A stretch of 8,400 nt of DNA from positions 1 through 8,400 of the forward strand of contig WAQR01000046.1 in the NCBI GenBank assembly GCA_015520145.1. The letters run 5' to 3'. Source of the DNA: Candidatus Hydrothermarchaeota archaeon. Its GTDB lineage: Archaea > Hydrothermarchaeota > Hydrothermarchaeia > Hydrothermarchaeales > WAQR01. Under the pieces are notes generated by a model. The model worked only from the letters and a program-made list of their open reading frames with translations. It made no database searches and was not told the origin of the DNA. Below, in pieces: positions 1-5,201 of the stretch; the stretch's first letter is position 1; every line of letters begins with the position of its first letter. The position numbers and the translations under genes were made by a program.

Positions 1-67
1 CAATAATTGAAAGGACTAATGCAGTTCCTCCGATTAGTATGTCCCAAGGCACATCTTCTAAGGTCAT
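1..67 (-). CDS. 5' end of a small, probably membrane-associated protein (runs off window)
   Basis: An ATG at 67-65 on the minus strand opens a frame that stays open to the window edge (22 codons). It begins MTLEDVPWDILIGGTALVLS, a short acidic head followed by a hydrophobic run that looks like the start of a transmembrane segment. The ATG lies one base after the stop of the 37-codon ORF at 69-182, an operon-like arrangement. No clear Shine-Dalgarno site precedes it, so translational coupling would be needed. I do not recognise the family, and the rest of the gene lies outside the window. It may belong to the mobile remnant that includes the recombinase. Confidence 0.4.
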   Translation of the reverse strand, partial: MTLEDVPWDILIGGTALVLSII

Positions 68-68
68 T

Positions 69-182
69 TTAATTCCACTCTATATTTTTTCCTTCAGCCC
101 TTTGTTCCCCGATTTCACTTAACTCGTTCATATGCGAACTGTTCGCATATACATCCCTCTGGGCGACTATTATTTCTTGCAT
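69..182 (-). CDS. Hypothetical 37-residue ORF between recombinase remnant and membrane ORF
   Basis: The ORF runs from the ATG at 182-180 to the TAA at 71-69. The product is small, polar and glutamate/asparagine-rich (begins MQEIIVAQRDVY, ends GKNIEWN), with no recognisable domain. Its stop is one base from the ATG of the following hydrophobic ORF, which favours it over the alternative ORF at 115-195 in another frame. Against it, the good ribosome site GGAGGT at 206-201 lies 18 bases from this ATG, too far for ideal use. A perfect palindrome (130-150) sits inside the coding sequence. Either this ORF or the overlapping one may be spurious. Confidence 0.35.
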   Translation of the reverse strand: MQEIIVAQRDVYANSSHMNELSEIGEQRAEGKNIEWN

Positions 183-195
183 CTTTGATGCTCAT
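115..195 (-). CDS. Hypothetical 26-residue ORF overlapping the recombinase stop codon
   Basis: The ATG at 195-193 overlaps the TGA of the recombinase remnant in an ATGA arrangement. It is preceded by a strong ribosome site, GGAGGT at 206-201, with 5-base spacing. The product is only 26 residues (begins MSIKDARNNS) and ends at the TGA at 117-115. It contains two cysteines in a C-x-C arrangement but nothing recognisable. The ribosome site is the only strong argument for it. The site could instead serve the overlapping 69-182 ORF, or the two frames may be halves of one frameshifted small gene. Confidence 0.3.
   Translation of the reverse strand: MSIKDARNNSRPEGCICEQFAYERVK
130..150. repeat. Perfect 10-1-10 bp palindrome
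   Basis: ATATGCGAAC at 130-139, a single T at 140, and the exact reverse complement GTTCGCATAT at 141-150. The near-absence of a loop suits a two-fold protein-binding site (operator or recombinase core site) better than an RNA hairpin. It lies inside the two small overlapping minus-strand ORFs downstream of the recombinase remnant. What binds it is unknown. Confidence 0.6.
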
Positions 196-970
196 GTTTC
201 ACCTCCTGTTAAAAGACTATCAAGAGGATTTTTTATCGCGGAAAGATTCTTTGTGCTAACATGTGTATAAATCTCCGTCGTTTTTGAACTCTTATGCCCT
301 AACAGTTCCTGAATATACCTTAAATCAATTCCGCTTTCCAAAAGATGAGTGGCAAAAGAATGTCTTAATGAATGCACAGTAACTTCCTTTTTAATCCCCG
401 CTTTTTGACAGGCTTTCTGGAAAATCTTTTGAACCGTCCGTGCAGTGATATGTTTTTCACTGTTCCAGCTTGGAAACAGCCATTTATCAGGCTTTTCTTG
501 TTTCCAATATTCTCGCAGAATTTGAAGAGCAACATCCGAAAGTAATGTATACCTATCTTTTCTCCCTTTTCCCGCTTTTATGCGAATCAATTTCCTGTTT
601 GCATCAATATCCTCTGGTTTCTTTCCTGTAAATAAAAGGAAATCCCTGTTATATCTCATATAAGACTCAATCGTTCTTCTGGAATACCTTCTTATCAAAA
701 GTTCCTTCTGTAAAGGAATAAGGTAGAAATAATGGTCAATAACAAGACCTTCTCCAAAAAGAGCTTGTAACCATATATTGGTATTATGTTCTCATCATAA
801 GGGACTTCCCAGTATTTTCCTTTTGAATTCCATTTTCTCCCGGGAAGAGTTCTCACCTTTTTTATTAATTCTTGATTATAAGGAATCCGGATTATGACCT
901 TATTGCTCCTTCCAGATTCAATCTTCACCGCGGGGATAAAGGTCATTATTTCTCCAGAACCTTCCATCAT
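192..970 (-). pseudogene. Decayed tyrosine recombinase (XerC/D-like integrase) with frameshift and internal deletion
   Basis: This is a tyrosine site-specific recombinase, which cuts and rejoins DNA through a tyrosine nucleophile. Read from 970, about 65 residues include GRKWNSKGKYWEVP, resembling the small DNA-binding HARP-like segment seen before some archaeal integrases. Near 770-790 the frame shifts. The other frame continues without a stop as LQALFGEG, then LQKELLIRRYSRRT, which is the integrase SAM-like core start. After GKKPEDI the protein jumps directly to DANRKLIRI of the catalytic domain. Counting from the TTG codon at 698-696, the beta-hairpin Lys (K44), HxxR (H109, R112), second His (H135) and Tyr (Y144) remain. 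The first catalytic Arg and most of the core-binding domain, roughly 120-140 residues by comparison with the family, are missing. The start has a good ribosome site, AAGAGGAG at 986-979. A conventional recombinase should not work without the first Arg. The family call is firm; the pseudogene call is very likely. Confidence 0.85.
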
Positions 971-1005
971 AGGTCTAACTCCTCTTGTACCGGCCAGGGC
1001 CTCTC

Positions 1006-1013
1006 TATTTAAA
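1006..1013 (-). promoter_or_regulatory. TATA box for the minus-strand recombinase remnant
   Basis: On the minus strand this reads TTTAAATA, a close match to the archaeal TATA box. A start of transcription about 25 bases downstream would fall near 983-988. That is just before or at the ribosome site AAGAGGAG (986-979) and some 15 bases before the ATG at 970. The promoter is therefore intact although the gene it serves is broken. Confidence 0.5.
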
Positions 1014-1096
1014 CATCACATACCGCACGTTCCCTGGGCCATTACCCATTTGATTACACCTCACCATACTTATATTTTTATCCTCCAAAGGATACG

Positions 1097-1115
1097 TCTC
1101 GGCTTTTTGCCGAGA
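1097..1115. other. 7-bp hairpin with T5 loop in the divergent intergenic region
   Basis: TCTCGGC (1097-1103), loop TTTTT, GCCGAGA (1109-1115). On the plus strand it is followed after 12 bases by six T residues (1128-1133), so it could end transcription entering from the left or shield the plus-strand operon from it. No plus-strand gene lies to the left, so a terminator role is uncertain. The 971-1190 interval otherwise holds only the two divergent promoters. Confidence 0.35.
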
Positions 1116-1158
1116 ATAATATAACTATTTTTTCTCAAAGGTCTATGCAATAAGCAAA

Positions 1159-1166
1159 TTAAATAA
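1159..1166 (+). promoter_or_regulatory. TATA box for the AIR-synthase-like gene, probably leaderless
   Basis: TTAAATAA is centred about 28 bases before the ATG at 1191, with a purine-containing upstream flank (AAGCAA) that could act as a BRE. That spacing would place transcription start at or within a few bases of the ATG. No Shine-Dalgarno-like sequence precedes this ATG, which agrees with a leaderless mRNA, a common archaeal arrangement. This is also the main candidate promoter for the downstream genes. Confidence 0.55.
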
Positions 1167-1190
1167 ACCCCAACGTCATTAAACCAAACC

Positions 1191-2558
1191 ATGGACCTCG
1201 AAGGCTTCACCCGCCGCCGCATAATAAAAGGCATCCCAGAAAAAGACATAATCACTGAACTCTCCGCATCCATCAAAGAATTCAAAAACTGGGACAGGGG
1301 AAAACGCGAAGAGTTCGCAAAAGCCGTCCTTGACGAAGTATCAAAAACCCTGGACGTTCATGACCCCTTCCTAAAAACCCTTATCCAATACAGGAAAGCA
1401 AACATCAGCATGGGCGAATTCGGTGTCGGGTCAAGGGGTGAGGGCGACTTCTTTGTCCACAGGGAGATAGCAAAAATAATCGGAAAGACCGGTGCAGTAA
1501 TAGACCCGGGAGAACAGGACGATGCAGGTGTAGTCAAAACCGGTGACAGCACCGGCTACATCACCGTCGCCATTGACGGCATGCACTCCCGCCTCAGCGA
1601 CTTCCCATTCCTCGCAGGCTTCCACGCAACCCGGGCAGCCATTCGCGACGTCTACGTCATGGGCTCAAAACCCATCGCCCTAATAAGCGACCTCCACCTG
1701 GCAGACGACGGCGACATCTCAAAACTCTTCGACTTCACAGCAGGAGTATCCGCGGTATCCAGGCTCACAAACGCCCCTGTAATAGCCGGCAGCACCCTTC
1801 GAATCGGCGGCGACATGGTATTCGGCGACAGGCTCGTCAGCGCAGTTGCAGCAGTCGGCACATCCAGCCAAAAGCCAAAAGCAAGAAAAAACGCCAAAAA
1901 AGGCGACATCATCCTCATGACCGAAGGCTGCGGCGGCGGCACCATCACAACCATCGCCCTCTACAGCGGGCACCACAGCGTAGTAAAAGAGACACTAAAC
2001 ATCGACTTCATGTCAGCCTGCGAAACACTTGTAAAAAAAGACCTCCTCAAAGACATCCACGCCATGACAGACATAACAAACGGAGGTATCAGAGGCGACG
2101 CAGCCGAGATCTCCCACACATCTGGAAAAAAACTCGTCTTCAACCAGGAAATGCTCGAAAAAACCATCAACAAAAACGTCCTAGAAATGCTCCAGGAACT
2201 TGACATCGACCCCTTTGGCATATCCACCGACTCGCTAATGCTCATCCTCCCTGAAACCCGGGCAAAAAAGGTTAAGAAATCTTTGAAGAAGGTAACAAAA
2301 ATCTATGAAGTAGGCCATGTAGAGACTGGAAACGGGGCATGGCTTGGGGACAGAGACTTCAGCCCCCTCTTCCGGGAATCCCCCTACACCAGGATAAAAA
2401 AGGTCATAGGCGAAAAAACGCCTGGAAACATCAACGAGATAAAAGAAGACATAATAAGATCAAGGATAAACGCACAAAATAAAAGGAACAATATCATCAA
2501 TTATATAAAACGGAGGACTGGAAATGGAAGGAGAACACATGCCCGAAAAAGGGACTGA
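1191..2558 (+). CDS. AIR synthase-related protein (PurM/HypE/SelD/ThiL superfamily), function unassigned
   Basis: A 455-residue member of the AIR synthase superfamily, whose enzymes bind ATP and make phosphorylated or dehydrated intermediates (PurM, SelD, ThiL, HypE). An alpha-helical N-terminal region (1-90) precedes a glycine-rich GVGSRGEGDFF segment (78-88). The N-terminal ATP-binding domain carries the acidic pair D110-D111, DGMHSR (129-134) and RDVYVMGSKP (152-161). The C-terminal domain (about 235-395) contains MTDITNGGIRGDAAEI (292-307), matching the TD-x-T-x-GG signature. The long version with the extra N-terminal helical region is, from memory of the family, typical of methanogen proteins of unknown substrate. 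The basic tail (about 440-455) overlaps the pdxS start and is likely a non-conserved extension. Wobble positions are strikingly C-rich compared with later genes. The superfamily is certain; the reaction is not known. Confidence 0.85.
   Translation: MDLEGFTRRRIIKGIPEKDIITELSASIKEFKNWDRGKREEFAKAVLDEVSKTLDVHDPFLKTLIQYRKANISMGEFGVGSRGEGDFFVHREIAKIIGKTGAVIDPGEQDDAGVVKTGDSTGYITVAIDGMHSRLSDFPFLAGFHATRAAIRDVYVMGSKPIALISDLHLADDGDISKLFDFTAGVSAVSRLTNAPVIAGSTLRIGGDMVFGDRLVSAVAAVGTSSQKPKARKNAKKGDIILMTEGCGGGTITTIALYSGHHSVVKETLNIDFMSACETLVKKDLLKDIHAMTDITNGGIRGDAAEISHTSGKKLVFNQEMLEKTINKNVLEMLQELDIDPFGISTDSLMLILPETRAKKVKKSLKKVTKIYEVGHVETGNGAWLGDRDFSPLFRESPYTRIKKVIGEKTPGNINEIKEDIIRSRINAQNKRNNIINYIKRRTGNGRRTHARKRD
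2501..2508 (+). promoter_or_regulatory. Possible internal TATA box ahead of pdxS
   Basis: TTATATAA lies inside the 3' end of the AIR-synthase-like gene, in an AT-rich patch. A transcript starting about 25 bases downstream (near 2530) would give a very short leader before the ATG at 2539. This would allow pdxST to be expressed separately from the gene upstream. The spacing fits, but AT-rich coding ends often look like this. Confidence 0.3.
2512..2533 (+). promoter_or_regulatory. pdxS: Tandem ribosome binding sites for two candidate pdxS starts
   Basis: GGAGG at 2512-2516 precedes the ATG at 2524 by 7 bases. A second site, GGAG at 2530-2533, precedes the ATG at 2539 by 5 bases and lies within the codons of the longer form. 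The shorter form (beginning MPEKGTDKVK) is closer to the family's usual N-terminus. Both lie inside the end of the upstream gene, so translation of the two is probably coupled. Confidence 0.5.
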
Positions 2559-3423
2559 CAAAGTAAAAAGAGGCCTGGCACAGATGCTAAAAGGCGGAGT
2601 AATCATGGACGTCGTCAACGCTGAGCAGGCAAAAATCGCCGAAGACGCAGGTGCAGTCGCGGTCATGGCCCTCGAAAGAGTCCCGGCAGACATCCGGGCA
2701 GCAGGCGGGGTAGCCAGGATGGCAGACCCAAAAAAGATTGAAGAGATCATGGACGCGGTAACAATCCCTGTAATGGCAAAGGTCAGGATCGGCCATTTTG
2801 TCGAGGCCCAGATACTGGAAGCCATGGGGGTTGACTACATCGACGAGAGCGAGGTTCTAACCCCTGCCGACGAGCACAACCACATCGACAAAAAAAAGTT
2901 CAAAGTTCCATTTGTATGCGGTGCAAGAAGCCTCGGTGAGGCCTTAAGAAGGATAGGCGAAGGTGCAGCGATGATACGGACAAAAGGCGAGGCTGGAAGC
3001 GGGGACGTGGTAGAAGCAGTAAGACATGTCCGCAGCGTCATGGGCTCGATTAAAAAACTTGTAAACATGCCAGAAGAAGAACTCATGACCGAAGCCAAGA
3101 ACATGGGCGCGCCTTACGACCTGGTAAAAGAGACCGCAAAACTTGGAAGGCTCCCTGTTGTAAACTTTGCAGCAGGCGGGATCGCCACCCCGGCAGACGC
3201 ATCGCTGATGATGCAGCTCGGTTCAGACGGGATATTTGTAGGTTCAGGGATATTCAAATCAGAAAACCCTGCTGAAAGGGCAAAGGCAATAGTCGAGGCA
3301 ACAACACATTTCGACGACCCTGCAATCCTTGCACAGATATCAAAAGGTATCGGCAAAGCCATGAAAGGGATTGACGTAAAAACCCTAAAAGAAGAAGAGC
3401 TGCTACAGACCCGCGGGGTTTGA
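2524..3423 (+). CDS. pdxS: Pyridoxal 5'-phosphate synthase, PdxS (SNZ/YaaD) subunit
   Basis: This is the synthase subunit of the ribose 5-phosphate-dependent vitamin B6 pathway. It condenses ribose 5-phosphate, glyceraldehyde 3-phosphate and ammonia (supplied by PdxT) into PLP, in a cytosolic complex built on a PdxS dodecamer. The 299 residues cover the whole TIM barrel. Visible landmarks, numbered from the first ATG, are GGVIMDVV with D29, MAKVRIGHF with the Schiff-base lysine K86, and IRTKGEAGSG with the second lysine K154. The phosphate-binding NFAAGGIATPADA and IFVGSGIF segments are also present. All match the family with a constant five-residue offset from the Bacillus subtilis numbering, so the shorter start at 2539 is equally plausible. 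The gene overlaps the upstream gene by 35 bases and sits 6 bases before pdxT. The call is secure. Confidence 0.97.
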   Translation: MEGEHMPEKGTDKVKRGLAQMLKGGVIMDVVNAEQAKIAEDAGAVAVMALERVPADIRAAGGVARMADPKKIEEIMDAVTIPVMAKVRIGHFVEAQILEAMGVDYIDESEVLTPADEHNHIDKKKFKVPFVCGARSLGEALRRIGEGAAMIRTKGEAGSGDVVEAVRHVRSVMGSIKKLVNMPEEELMTEAKNMGAPYDLVKETAKLGRLPVVNFAAGGIATPADASLMMQLGSDGIFVGSGIFKSENPAERAKAIVEATTHFDDPAILAQISKGIGKAMKGIDVKTLKEEELLQTRGV

Positions 3424-3429
3424 AGAGCC

Positions 3430-4011
3430 ATGAAGATAGGAGTACTCGGGCTTCAGGGCGATTTCCTGGAGCACATGAAAATGCTTGAGCTTATAATCGA
3501 TAAAAGAGATATAACACTCGTAAAACAGCCTTCAGACATACCGGGGCTTGACGGGCTGATCATCCCTGGAGGCGAGAGCACGGCCATCGGGAATCTCATG
3601 ATAAAACGCGGGATTGACAGAGAGATAATAGACCGCAGCCTTCCAATCTTCGGCACATGTGCAGGTGCGATAATCCTTGCAAAAGACATCATCGGATCAG
3701 ACCAGTTTTCCCTAAACCTCATGGACATCCAGGTAGAACGCAACGGCTACGGCAGGCAGAGAGAGAGCTTTGAAACAGACCTTGAGATCCCACTGCCCTC
3801 GCCTGACGGCAGAAAAAAATTAAAAAAATTTAGAGGTGTTTTTATAAGGGCACCGATAATCAAAAGTACAGGAGAAGGGGTGGAAATACTGTCCGCACTC
3901 GACAGCGACCCGGTACTTGTAAGGCAGAAAAACCTCCTGGCCTCCACGTTCCACCCTGAACTGACCGACGACCCGGACATCCACAGGTTCTTTTTAGAAA
4001 AAGTAGTTTAA
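3430..4011 (+). CDS. pdxT: Pyridoxal 5'-phosphate synthase glutaminase, PdxT (SNO/YaaE) subunit
   Basis: This class I glutamine amidotransferase hydrolyses glutamine and channels ammonia to PdxS. It has 193 residues, normal for the family. It starts MKIGVLGLQGDF, has the oxyanion-loop GGES (47-50), the nucleophile C77 in FGTCAGA, and the His-Glu pair H175/E177 in FHPEL, so the triad is complete. It begins 6 bases after the pdxS stop with only a weak ribosome site, as expected for coupled translation. A lysine-rich loop (about 129-133) is encoded by two A7 runs at 3813-3819 and 3822-3828. These are slippage-prone, but the frame is intact here. The call is secure. Confidence 0.97.
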   Translation: MKIGVLGLQGDFLEHMKMLELIIDKRDITLVKQPSDIPGLDGLIIPGGESTAIGNLMIKRGIDREIIDRSLPIFGTCAGAIILAKDIIGSDQFSLNLMDIQVERNGYGRQRESFETDLEIPLPSPDGRKKLKKFRGVFIRAPIIKSTGEGVEILSALDSDPVLVRQKNLLASTFHPELTDDPDIHRFFLEKVV

Positions 4012-4089
4012 AAAGTAGAAAAGTAGTTTAGGAAGATAGGAGATAGGAAAGATAGGAGAGATATAAGAATAGTGATATGCATGATAGGA
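3999..4089 (+). repeat. Short purine-rich direct repeats between pdxT and cbiX
   Basis: The pdxT-cbiX junction is built of two sets of short direct repeats. AAAAGTAG occurs at 3999, 4011 and 4019, two of the copies extending to AAAAGTAGTTTA. GATAGGA occurs at 4035, 4042, 4051 and 4083, the last inside the cbiX coding start. The leader is almost all purine on the plus strand. The GGAG in the third GATAGGA copy (4055-4058) may act as the ribosome site. The pattern looks like replication slippage, but an RNA-binding or regulatory role is possible. Confidence 0.55.
4007..4014 (+). promoter_or_regulatory. Possible TATA box for the cbiX-cbiC pair
   Basis: TTTAAAAA spans the pdxT stop codon. Transcription starting about 25 bases on (near 4036) would give a 35-45 base leader made of the GATAGGA repeats before the candidate cbiX starts at 4072 or 4081. 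It would mark the corrinoid genes as a separate transcription unit. Spacing is acceptable, but the sequence is only a moderate match. Confidence 0.25.
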
Positions 4090-4512
4090 AAGGAGATAGA
4101 AGAAGAGATAGAAAAGGATAGAGTTGGTATTATAATAGTAGGCCATGGCAGCAGGGTACCTGAAAGCAAAATGGTCTATGAAGAGATAGCAAGGATGGTA
4201 GGGGAGCGGTCAGGCATGAAGGTGCAGGTAGGCTACATGAAGCACTGGGAACCGAATTTTACAAAGGCAATAAACACCTTTATCAGAGAAGGTGCAAAAA
4301 AATTGATAGTCGTGCCTCTATTTTTTCTCCCGGGTACGCATGTCAGAGAAGACATACCTGTACTGCTCGGCCTAAAAGAAGGTGAAGTCCCGGAATTTGG
4401 TTATGACAGGATAGAGCTGCCGGACGATGTGGAGATCATCTATACAAAACACATCGGGGCAGACGAGCGGCTTGCAGACGTCGTCCTGGACAGGGTAAAA
4501 GATGCACTATGA
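4072..4512 (+). CDS. cbiX: Short sirohydrochlorin chelatase (CbiX-S/CfbA type)
   Basis: This cytosolic chelatase inserts Co2+ into sirohydrochlorin for cobamide synthesis. In methanogens the same enzyme (CfbA) inserts Ni2+ on the way to coenzyme F430. The product is 146 residues, the short archaeal class that acts as a homodimer rather than the double-length bacterial CbiX. GIIIVGHGSR carries metal-binding H25, and VPLFFLPGTHVREDIP carries H90. The spacing matches the two active-site histidines of archaeal CbiX-S. YMKHWEPNF (55-63) is the conserved central substrate-site segment. The start is uncertain: GTG at 4072 or ATG at 4081, with the nearest GGAG rather far (4055-4058). The highly charged first 15 residues look non-conserved. 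The stop overlaps the cbiC start by 4 bases (ATGA), which favours a cobamide role. Which metal is used cannot be read from the sequence. Confidence 0.9.
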   Translation: MICMIGKEIEEEIEKDRVGIIIVGHGSRVPESKMVYEEIARMVGERSGMKVQVGYMKHWEPNFTKAINTFIREGAKKLIVVPLFFLPGTHVREDIPVLLGLKEGEVPEFGYDRIELPDDVEIIYTKHIGADERLADVVLDRVKDAL

Positions 4513-5201
4513 CTATGACAGGATTTAAAGTAGATGAAGCAGGTGATGAAGCAGGAGATGAGGCTGAGGAGATAGAGAAAAAAAGCTTTCAGATAATAGA
4601 GAGCAGGATGCAATCTGCCAGCTTTCCAGGCTTTCCAGAAAGGGAAATCATAGCAAGGGTGATACATTCCACAGCAGACTTCGAGTTTGCTGATTTACTC
4701 GTATTCAAAAACGATCCGGTAAAAAGGTGCATCGATGCCATAAGGACTGGCAGAACCATAGTTACAGACGTGAACATGGTAAAGGCAGGGATAAATTCCC
4801 GTGCCATTGAAAAGTACGGCAGCGTGGTAGAATGTTTTATCAGCGATGAGGCTGTCAGGATACAGGCTGAAAATGCAGGGATTACCAGGGCGAGGTCAGC
4901 GTTCAGGCTCAATGCAGACAAGCTGGATGGCAGTATAATTGTAATTGGAAACGCGCCAACAGCACTTTTCGAACTCTGCGACCTTATTACCAGCAGAGGA
5001 ATAAGTCCAGAAGCGGTCATCGCTGTTCCAGTAGGATTTGTCGGTGCAAAAGAGTCCAAGGAACAGATTATGGGGCTGGACGTCCTGGTGCCAGTGATTG
5101 TATCAAGGGGTGTAAAGGGCGGCAGCACGGTTGCCGCAGCGATTGTAAACGCTATTATTAAACTGGTTCATTCGAGGGGTTTTAGTGACAGGGAGATATA
5201 A
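4509..5201 (+). CDS. cbiC: Cobalt-precorrin-8 methylmutase CbiC
   Basis: It moves the C-11 methyl group of cobalt-precorrin-8 to C-12, giving cobyrinate, in the anaerobic cobamide pathway. Family landmarks are RVIHSTADFEF with the catalytic histidine H53, TDVNMVKAGI (86-95), IGNAPTALFEL (146-156), PVGFVGAKESK (174-184) and SRGVKGGSTVAAA (199-211). The core from about residue 22 to 226 is full length. The first 22 residues are an acidic extension (DEAGDEAGDEAEE), encoded partly by a 12-base tandem repeat and not expected in the family. The real N-terminus may therefore be variable. Its ATG overlaps the cbiX stop (ATGA), and its 3' end overlaps the next gene by 17 bases. The rest of the cobamide pathway is not in the window. 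The identification is secure. Confidence 0.95.
   Translation: MTMTGFKVDEAGDEAGDEAEEIEKKSFQIIESRMQSASFPGFPEREIIARVIHSTADFEFADLLVFKNDPVKRCIDAIRTGRTIVTDVNMVKAGINSRAIEKYGSVVECFISDEAVRIQAENAGITRARSAFRLNADKLDGSIIVIGNAPTALFELCDLITSRGISPEAVIAVPVGFVGAKESKEQIMGLDVLVPVIVSRGVKGGSTVAAAIVNAIIKLVHSRGFSDREI
4533..4568 (+). repeat. 12-base tandem repeat encoding the acidic N-terminus of CbiC
   Basis: Three in-phase units: GATGAAGCAGGT (4533-4544), GATGAAGCAGGA (4545-4556) and the degenerate GATGAGGCTGAG (4557-4568), encoding DEAG, DEAG, DEAE. The unit length is a multiple of three, so gain or loss of copies keeps the frame and would only change the length of the acidic extension. Confidence 0.8.

Noticed and set aside
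894..1124. Plus-strand open frame of 76 codons across the intergenic region
   Set aside because: It overlaps the recombinase start and its promoter, has no ribosome site, and its translation is low-complexity and unlike a protein.
1352..2245. Several long minus-strand open frames opposite the AIR-like gene
   Set aside because: They arise from the C-rich wobble bias of the plus-strand gene, which removes stop codons on the opposite strand; none has a recognisable domain.
3813..3828. Two A7 runs in pdxT as a programmed frameshift site
   Set aside because: A -1 slip at the second run leads almost at once to a TAG stop, giving a truncated enzyme without the His-Glu pair; there is no downstream structure, and the runs encode an ordinary lysine-rich loop.
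4012..4071. Cobalamin riboswitch ahead of the corrinoid genes
   Set aside because: The interval is too short and purine-only, and shows no B12-box-like conserved segment or stem structure.
4589..5128. 179-codon minus-strand open frame opposite cbiC
   Set aside because: It is fully antisense to a well-conserved cbiC core, lacks its own signals and resembles no family.
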